Source: Bufo bufo (lineage: Eukaryota; Chordata; Amphibia; Anura; Bufonidae). From it: a DNA stretch of 64,000 nt. Position numbers and translations under genes: made by a program. The DNA lies in contig NC_053391.1 of the NCBI RefSeq assembly GCF_905171765.1, forward strand, positions 186,692,559 through 186,756,558, in the 5' to 3' direction. Every line of letters begins with the position of its first letter. Within the stretch, counting starts at the first letter, position 1. This document shows, piece after piece, positions 57,365-64,000 of this stretch. The notes beneath the pieces were generated by a model. The model had not been told where the DNA came from, searched no databases, and saw only the letters and a program-made list of their open reading frames with translations.

Positions 57365-57953
57365 TAAGGCTTTGTTCATAGAGTCTTTTCTGCGAGGATT
57401 CCACACTTGGAATCCAAGCAGAAAATGATCCTACTCTACTTCCTGCTGAGTATAATGTGAATCTGCAGAGCATTACAGAAAAAAACAATGGACATGCATA
57501 TTCTTGTCGCAGCAGGTAGCTTCTCATAGATTAGCCCCATAGGTGGATCCATAACCTGCACAGCTGACAATCCGTTGCAAAAATCTGAGGATCAGCCTCC
57601 AATTTCTGGGGTGAATTTTTATGACAAAAAATCAGAGCAGAGCTAGAGACAAGACCCACTTTGGTGAGCTCTGCCATGTAAGCAATAATGAGAAGCCTTG
57701 TCCACGAAAACACCATTCCTGAGAGTGGGAAAACGGCGGGAAAGCAACCTTGCTAAGGAATTGTCACCTAATCAGCCACAATACCTCCATCACCTGGTGA
57801 CCAAAACTGCACTTTGTACCAACTACCACTGGATGTTACATTTTACACTGAGAGACTTTTATACTTTTACTTCTGGCCTGCACCTTTCCACTGCATTGAT
57901 TTGAGCAATGGCCTGAGGGAGTACACCATGACACAACATCTCATCAGGGCCAC

Positions 57954-60507
57954 CAGGGGAGCACCCAGGAATTTTGTCTAGGGGGGGTCCGAAAGGCAAA
58001 AAAATGTGGCATGTGTAGTGTGCTGTGCTAATTCAATTTTTCAAAGCCCCCTTTATATTTAAAAATGCAGGGAAGGGATGTAGTGTGTTGCGCTGATTCT
58101 TTTACTTGGCGATTCTTAAAGCTCTGTAGGAAAAAAACAATGCGGCCCCGCCCATTATTAAAAGCCCCTCCCACATATAATAGGCCACTCCCAACAAACA
58201 CTGTACAGCTGACATTCTATAGTTGCGGCCTGTCTACACATCATACGGAGAGGGGGGGCCTGTCCTGGCTGCACTGCCTGCTTATATAACAAGCTACAGC
58301 CAGGAAGCTCCTCCGCTCTCCTCCCTCCCCTGATCCTGCTCAAGGCCTGTGGTTCCCCCCCCATCTGACACCCGCCCGTGGCCTGCTGCCCCCCTTGACC
58401 GTCCTCACCCAGCTCTGAATCCTCCTTCTGCAAATAGCAGGGGGAGGAGCCGGAGCATCTCCTCTCCTACATAGCGCCCCATACCTCTTACATCCAGTGA
58501 TGTCACCTTTGTTGTAGACGTTCTCTTTCCTCATCTTCTCCATTCAGACCAGACCGCCATGATGATTTTTCAGCCATCTCCCGTCTCTGCAGAGATTGAC
58601 AAACAGACATTAGTTTCCCACATTTCCATCATCTTCACATCTTCTGAACACCCTTTCCTGCCACCCCCAATACTGTGCCCGCTGTGCCCCCAATACTATA
58701 CTGCAGAAACAGTCCCCCTGGAAATACTACTACCACACAGATAGTGCCCCCTTCAACCATTATTGGCACACAGTGCTCTAAAAAAATAACTGCGCCCAGA
58801 CACTAATAGTATAAAGATAATGTCCCCCAAAAATTATTGTGCTAAGCTGATACTGTGGCAGGGTGCCCCCAAAGTAACAGTGCTCCCCAAAATCCCACCA
58901 ATAGAAATAATTCTCTGCCAGAGCACACTTAGTAGTAATAATGCCCCTATAGTGCCCATACTAGTAATCATGTTCCTCATAGCCCCCCAGTATTAGCAAA
59001 GCTCCGCATAATACCTCCTAGTACTAATAATTCTCCCTACAATATGACAGTACATGAAATACCCCCGCTTAGTGCCCGCTGTTGAGCTAATGTCCCCATA
59101 ATGTATGCCAGTATAAAATACCCCTATATTGTGCCCCAGTAAATGCCCTCATAGTGCTCCTCTCCCCCTTCCCCATAGTGTCCCCCATAATATGCCAGTA
59201 AAAAATGCCTCTTCTAAGTGCCACCATATGCCCCAATAGTGCTCCTCTCCCCCATAGTGCCGCTCTCCCCTATAGTGCCTACCATAATGTGCCAGTAAAA
59301 AAATGCCCCCTTAGTGCCACCAGATGCCATAATGCCCCCATAATGTGCCAATAAGAATAAAGGCCCCTTTAGAGCCCCCACTTCCCCTTAGTGCCCCCAA
59401 ATAATGCCCCTATAGTGCCACCAGATGCCCCATAGTGCCATTCTCCCCTATAGTGCCCCCATAATACATAATATGTCAATAAAAAAAAAGCCCCTTTAGA
59501 CCCCCCAGATGCCCCCATAGTGCTCCTCTCCCCCATGGTGCCGCCCCATAATGTGCCAGTAAAAAATGCCCCTTCAAAGTGCCACCATATGCCCCAATAG
59601 TGCTCCACTCCTCCATAGTGCCGCCCTCCCCTATAGTGCCTCCCATAATCTGCCAGTAAAAAATGCCCCCTTAGTGCCACCAGATGCCATAATGCCCCCA
59701 TGTGCCAATAAGAAAAAAAGGCCCCTTTAGAACCCCCACTTCCCCATAGTGCCCCGAAATAATGCCCCTATAGTGCCACCAGATGCCCCATAGTGCCGTT
59801 CTCCCCTATAGTGCCCCCCATAATGTGTAAAAAAAAAAGCCCCTTTAGAGCCCCCATAGTGCTCCTCTCCCCCATGGTGCCCCCCCAATAATGTGCCAGT
59901 AAGAAGTGCCACCCAAAAAAAAAGTACCACCAGATGCCCCATAGTGCCGTTCTCCCCTTTAGTGCCCCCATAGTGCCAGCTCCCCCCCCCTCCAAAAAAA
60001 AATAAAAAAAATACACTGATACTTACCTCTATCAGCAGCGATGCGATGCAGGCTCTTCCGGCCTGTGTCCCTGCTGTGTGCTGTCCAGCTCAGGCGGCGT
60101 GATGATGATGTCATCGCGCCGCTTGAGCCGGCCTCTGATAGGCTGCAGGCGTTAGTGCCTGCGGCCTATCAGAAGAACAGGGGAGGGACACACCGCTCCC
60201 TCCCCTGCCGCAGCACAGGCATCTGTATCGCTGTCCTAAGGACGGCGATACAGATGGATTAGATATGGAGATAAGCGCTTCCACAATGCGAGTACTTAGA
60301 TATGGAGATAAGCGCTCATCTCCTAGTACTCCTACTCCCCCCCCCCCCCCCCCCCCCACCACCGCCGCCGCCGCAATTACATCCAAGGCCGCGCCGCCTG
60401 TGGTGATCGGCGGTGCAGCCCTGAAGGATTAAAAAAAAAAATAATTTTGGCTGGTTGTTCTAGGGGGGGTCCAGACCCACTGGACCCCCCCTGTAGGTGC
60501 GCCACTG
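57954..60507. mobile_element. non-autonomous hAT (2,554 bp) with 8-bp TSD
   Basis: A perfect target duplication AGGGCCAC (57,946-57,953 and 60,508-60,515) bounds the element. The left end reads CAGGGGAGCACCCAGG and the right end, reversed, CAGTGGCGCACC, consistent with decayed hAT termini; both sides carry a G-rich AGGGGGGGTCC block nearby. There is no transposase. The interior has a GC-rich segment (58,140-58,560), a long minisatellite (58,860-60,000), a GC-rich segment with a hairpin around GATACAGAT (60,215-60,255), and a 21-bp C run at 60,337-60,357. Confidence 0.85.
58860..60000. repeat. higher-order minisatellite, ~358-bp period
   Basis: Short units (AGTGCCACCAGATGCCCCAT, CCATAATGTGCCAGTAAAAA, TAGTGCTCCTCTCCCCCAT) repeat irregularly. 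A larger period shows when GCCACCATATGCCCCAATAG (59,221 and 59,580) and CCCAAATAATGCCCCTATAG or its variant (59,395 and 59,753) are compared: both give about 358 bp. Confidence 0.85.
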
Positions 60508-62338
60508 AGGGCCACTACCCCTCCCATCCTCTACATCAGCTCCTCAGGGTCTCACTGCACTTAAAGTGTCCCAGAAGATGGAAACTCATCTATAATACCT
60601 TTATGATCTATCTAATTGCCAGGAGATCTTTTAGGTCAGATATTTTGTATATATGGCCACAAAAGATCTACAAATGACTTCTGATGGTCCGCACTGGTTT
60701 TTGTAGAAGAATCTAGCTGTTTGTTATGAGAACGTTCCACAAGGAGAGAGGGTTGATCTGTGGTAACAAATTCCCTTTAATATATTTTCCAGAAACGCTG
60801 ACAGAGATATTTGAACCAAAAGATTCTAAGTAGGGTTAGCACACGTCGGCCCTTTTCTTTTGATCTGCTCAGCAGCCACATAAATATCAAATATCTATAA
60901 TTTCACTATTTGTCAGCTTAACCGCAGACATGTGAAAACACTGGAGGCCACATGGCTAAATTCAAGACAAAGACACATCATTTGTGATTCACATTACTAT
61001 GGTCTATGTATTTTCCTGTAGGCATATACGTTATATCAGACACAGAGTGCATCAGTCAGATAATAATGTTAGGCTTGAGACATTTTAGGAAACCAATGTC
61101 CCTTTTTAGATCTCACGGCACAAAATGTTTTATTATGACGAGAATATTCTTTAGGTTAATAATACCTCAACCACCTGGCAGAGCGTGTCTGAACCAAACC
61201 TCCATCAATTTCTGTGTAACTTCTTCACATCCCGAAATAGACATGAATATGTGTTCTGTGTTTACTGGTGAACACTGGTGGGTTTGTTTTACAGTTGGAG
61301 CCGAATACCAGTAAACCCCTAAATTATGTTGTCGTATAGGCCGAAATATGTGTGAAGTGTTTATTCCGGAGAAATTTAATTTCTGCTGATCATGTCAATA
61401 GTTATGGATGGCTGGCTAGATTTCAATGTATGTCTTTCATCTTCTGTAAATTTTAAGAAAAAACATATCATACTTTGTAGTAGAAAATGAAATGATTGAA
61501 ATCACTGTAGAGTACCTCTTGAAAGCTGGCCATATACAGTTCAGAACCCCTCAAACACATACACTTTCTCATTAGGTTGTACTGTTAGGTTGACTTTTTA
61601 AATAAATTTTTAATTAATTTAAAGGGGCACATCCATCAGAAAAGGGTATTATTTGAAATCAATATTCATAAAAAACTTTTTTTATATATATTTTTGATTT
61701 CGCCAGAGCTCTGCCTTAAAAATTAACAGAGTTGTGCAGTGCTAGTATATTGATGACTTCTCGTTAGGATAGTTCGTGAATATCAGATTGGAGGGGTCCG
61801 ACTCTCGGCACCCCCCAGCCCATCAGTTGTTTGAAGAAGCCATGAAGCTCATGTGAGCGCTGCATCCTCTGCACACTGTCTAGCTTCTCCCATTTACATA
61901 TGAGAACTGTTACTCCCCATGCAATATGTGACTGGCTATTTTAAAAGAGAATTGTTGATCGACTTGTTTAGTCTGTTTGGACTGTATGAGACCAATGGAT
62001 TCAATAAAGGGGTTATCCCATGAATAGTGTTGGGCGAGCATGCTCAGCCAAACACTTTTTACTTGAGCATCGCGATGCTTGGCACGAGCGCGATGCTTGA
62101 GTCTCCTCCTCCGCAGCCAATAAACCTGCGCGGAGGTACTGGCACTCACTGTAATGCCGTAGCCATGTTGGCTACTGGCATTACAGTGATTGGCTGGCCG
62201 GAACACGTCAACGGGTGCTATATAGCACCCGATGACACGTGATTCGGCTCAGTCTTAGTCAGGGAGAGCTGCAGCAGAAGGGACAGATAGTGTAGGGACA
62301 GGAATTGGTTTGTTTGTTAGGCAGGTTTTACTGGTGAA

Positions 62339-62666
62339 CAGTGATGGCCAGTTCGCATTGTTCACCCGCGAACACATGCGGGCTGCGATCTTTTCTCACA
62401 AGTCTGGCGAGGCGCAGGTAAGCCCTTACCTGTGCCTGTGTCGGGAGCCGGTCTGAAACAAATGTGGTCAGTGGGAGCAGGCAGTTCCGAGATGAAGGTC
62501 CCCGGCGGCTGTTCTCGGAATTGCCGGCTCCCGGTGACCGTATTTGATTTCAGACCGGCTCGCGAACATGCACAGGTAAGGGCTTACCTGTGCCTCGCAG
62601 GACTTGTGAGAAAAGATGGCAGCCCGCATGTGTTCGCGGGCGAACAATGCAAACTAGCCATCACTG
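62339..62666. mobile_element. nested hAT MITE (328 bp) with perfect 8-bp TSD
   Basis: The ends CAGTGATGGCCAGTTCGCAT and ATGCAAACTAGCCATCACTG are inverted copies, with the exact target duplication CTGGTGAA at 62,331-62,338 and 62,667-62,674. The interior is mirror-like (TGTTCGCGGG versus CCCGCGAACA; AAGCCCTTACCTGTGCCTG). The termini resemble the end of the large hAT at 34,015, so that family's transposase may have moved it. Confidence 0.93.
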
Positions 62667-62739
62667 CTGGTGAAAGGTGTTAGAGACCCAAAAGTCCTTT
62701 TAAGGACTATTGTTTTATTTGGATGCCATATATATTGTT

Positions 62740-63335
62740 AGCGCAACCTGCGCTAAATTGCATGCAATTGTTTGGCCGCTGCTGACAGTGACACAACCTC
62801 TGCTACATCTGTTGTGTTACATTTGCGCTGTGAAATTCAGCGCAATTGTTTGGCCGCTGGTGACAGGGACATTACCTGCGCTACATCTCCAGTATAACGT
62901 TAGCGCATCCGAAATATCAGTGACATTCAGTGTCATAATTTCTCTGTTGGTGGCAGTGACATTACCTGTACAACATCTCCTGTATAACGTTTGCCCATCC
63001 GAAATATCAGTGACATTCAGTCTAATTTTTTCTCTGTTGGTGGCAGCGACATTACCTGTGCTACATCTCCTGAATGTCACTGATAGTTAGGATGGGCAAA
63101 CGCTATACAGGAGATGTAGCACAGGTAATGTCGCTGCCAACGGCAGAAAAAAAATTTGACTGAATGTCACTGATATTTAGGATGGGAAAACGTTATACAG
63201 GAGATGTAGCACAGGTAATGTCGCTGCCACCAGCAGCAAAAAAATTTGACTAAATGTCACTGATATTTAGGATGAGCAAACGTTATACAGGAGATGTAGA
63301 ACAGGTAATGTCGCTGCCACCAACAGGTCCAATAC
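62740..63335. repeat. head-to-head inverted minisatellite
   Basis: Units of ~100 bp containing GTGACATTACCTGTGCTACA / TCTCCTGTATAACGTTTGCC / CATCCGAAATATCAGTGACA run forward from 62,740 to about 63,072. From 63,072 to 63,325 the same units run in reverse complement. The switch is abrupt at TCTCCTG|AATGTCACTG. This is the inverted counterpart, in a second hAT family, of the subterminal arrays in the large hAT. Confidence 0.88.
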
Positions 63336-63344
63336 CCGAAGGTC

Positions 63345-63840
63345 CTTGTGGAAAAATTGCTCCAAAAATTTCCAGCTGACAACACTGGCGGCAGAGTACG
63401 TAGTTCCTTGGGCAAACGATGAGGGGAGGCGAGGGGAACACACAGCAGTTCCAACAGAGGCAAGGCAACACTCTCCAAGGCTTGGGACAGTTTCACGACA
63501 CCCCGCCAGCACCCTCACCCTGATGCGCGGCCTAGTGTCACAAGGAGAGAAAAGTTTTGGGAGATGGTGAAGGAGTAGTATGTAGCAGGCCATGTCAGCG
63601 TCCTCAATGATCCCTCTGTGCCTTACAACTATTGGGTTTCCAAGATGGACACGGGGCACGAACTGGCGCTCTACGCCTTGGAGGTGCTGGCCTGCCCCAG
63701 CGTTTTGTCATAGCGGGTATTTAGTGCTGCTGGAGGCATAATAACTGATAAGCGCATCCGACTGTCAACTGAAAATGCTGACAGGTTGACTCTTATCAAA
63801 ATGAACAAGGCCTAGATTGCCCTTGACTTCTCTACTCCAC
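63345..63840 (+). pseudogene. hAT transposase C-terminal remnant
   Basis: The best-preserved part, at about 63,715-63,820, reads VFSAAGGIITDKRIRLSTEN and ADRLTLIKMN, the dimerisation domain of hAT transposases. Upstream frames (63,346-63,700) are broken but include LTLMRG and NYWVSKMD-like residues across frame changes. A stop lies just before the VFSAAGG block. No functional protein is possible. Confidence 0.75.
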
Positions 63841-64000
63841 CAGAGGAAAGCGGCTGAACATAAAGGCACTTTAAATGTGGCTGTTATGGTGTATTGAATA
63901 CACTATATTTCCAAGCACCCCTTCCAACACAAAAAAGGGTTTTTGGTTCAATTTTCCTTTTCTCGTCCTCCTCCTCCTCCATCATATCAACATGCTTATT

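Larger units (their letters stand above)
48280..64000 (+). other. presumed intron 3 of CCDC80, transposon-filled
   Basis: I looked on the plus strand for later CCDC80 exons by their expected protein motifs and found none. The stretch consists of MITEs, two larger hAT-derived elements and low-information DNA. Intervals 48,300-49,380, 49,700-50,630, 51,270-51,980, 53,850-54,870, 55,150-55,550, 57,400-57,940 and 60,520-61,980 show no gene or clear element, apart from half a MITE at about 54,164 and pieces of TTAA-MITE-like sequence at 61,619-62,015. Confidence 0.6.
62025..64000 (+). mobile_element. degenerate hAT element, runs off the window
   Basis: The left end TAGTGTTGGGCGAGCATGCT and a CG-rich subterminal region (62,060-62,250) resemble hAT termini of this genome. 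It shares GTCCTTTTAAGGACT with the leader of the large hAT (8,860-8,873). A head-to-head minisatellite follows (62,740-63,330), then a transposase remnant (about 63,345-63,840). The left flank CAATAAAGGGGTTATCCCAT suggests it inserted into an older TTAA-type MITE. Confidence 0.65.

Noticed and set aside
58065..58744. Possible host exons in the GC-rich part near 58,100-58,740
   Set aside because: It lies inside a hAT element bounded by an 8-bp target duplication. The frames have no motif and no convincing splice pattern.
59369..60016. Gly/His-rich minus-strand open frames
   Set aside because: They are translations of the GTGCCCCC minisatellite.

Overview
The window is vertebrate nuclear DNA, most likely from an anuran amphibian. 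The reasons are one recognisable host gene with vertebrate intron/exon structure (CCDC80) and a dense load of hAT, Tc1/mariner, Harbinger-like and TTAA-type MITEs, an L1 and a chromodomain Ty3/gypsy element, several of which resemble repeats I know from frog genomes. No bacterial, organellar or CRISPR content was seen. The species call is inference; the gene and the transposon classes are read from the sequence.

Left third (about 1-34,015): almost entirely transposons. A truncated hAT copy occupies 1-2,110. After two low-information stretches and an AT-rich repeat (4,957-6,815) comes a much larger hAT locus (about 8,591-34,015, same orientation). Its 5' part is a huge tandem array of a 38-bp monomer. 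That array was invaded by a 5'-truncated L1 (15-bp target duplication), which was itself invaded by a Tc1 element, and by a 10.3-kb Ty3/gypsy provirus on the minus strand (5-bp target duplication GATAT). The gypsy element carries two further insertions: a 2.56-kb near-perfect palindrome in gag, flanked by TA, and a 1.79-kb non-autonomous hAT in its 5' LTR, with an 8-bp duplication. The hAT transposase itself (28,494-33,455) is broken and split by a DD37E Tc1/mariner element. Past it lie ~104-bp tandem repeats and a terminal sequence at about 34,015.

Middle (34,016-48,279): a GGAA-rich stretch, a possible non-coding first exon (35,081-35,414, weak), then introns and exons of CCDC80, a secreted extracellular-matrix protein gene on the plus strand. 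The large first coding exon (44,394-46,277, 628 codons) and the next exon (48,123-48,279) are intact with consensus splice sites. Later exons were not found in the window.

Right part (48,280-64,000): presumed intron 3 of CCDC80, filled with MITEs. Several sit in head-to-tail trains sharing a single TAA or TTAA between neighbours. There is also a 2.55-kb non-autonomous hAT (57,954-60,507, 8-bp TSD) built largely from a ~358-bp higher-order minisatellite, and a further degenerate hAT (62,025 to the window end) with its own nested MITE and a head-to-head minisatellite.

The only host gene seen is CCDC80; everything else is mobile or repetitive DNA. The nesting gives a readable relative order of insertions. 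All family names come from motifs read by eye, and no database search was possible.
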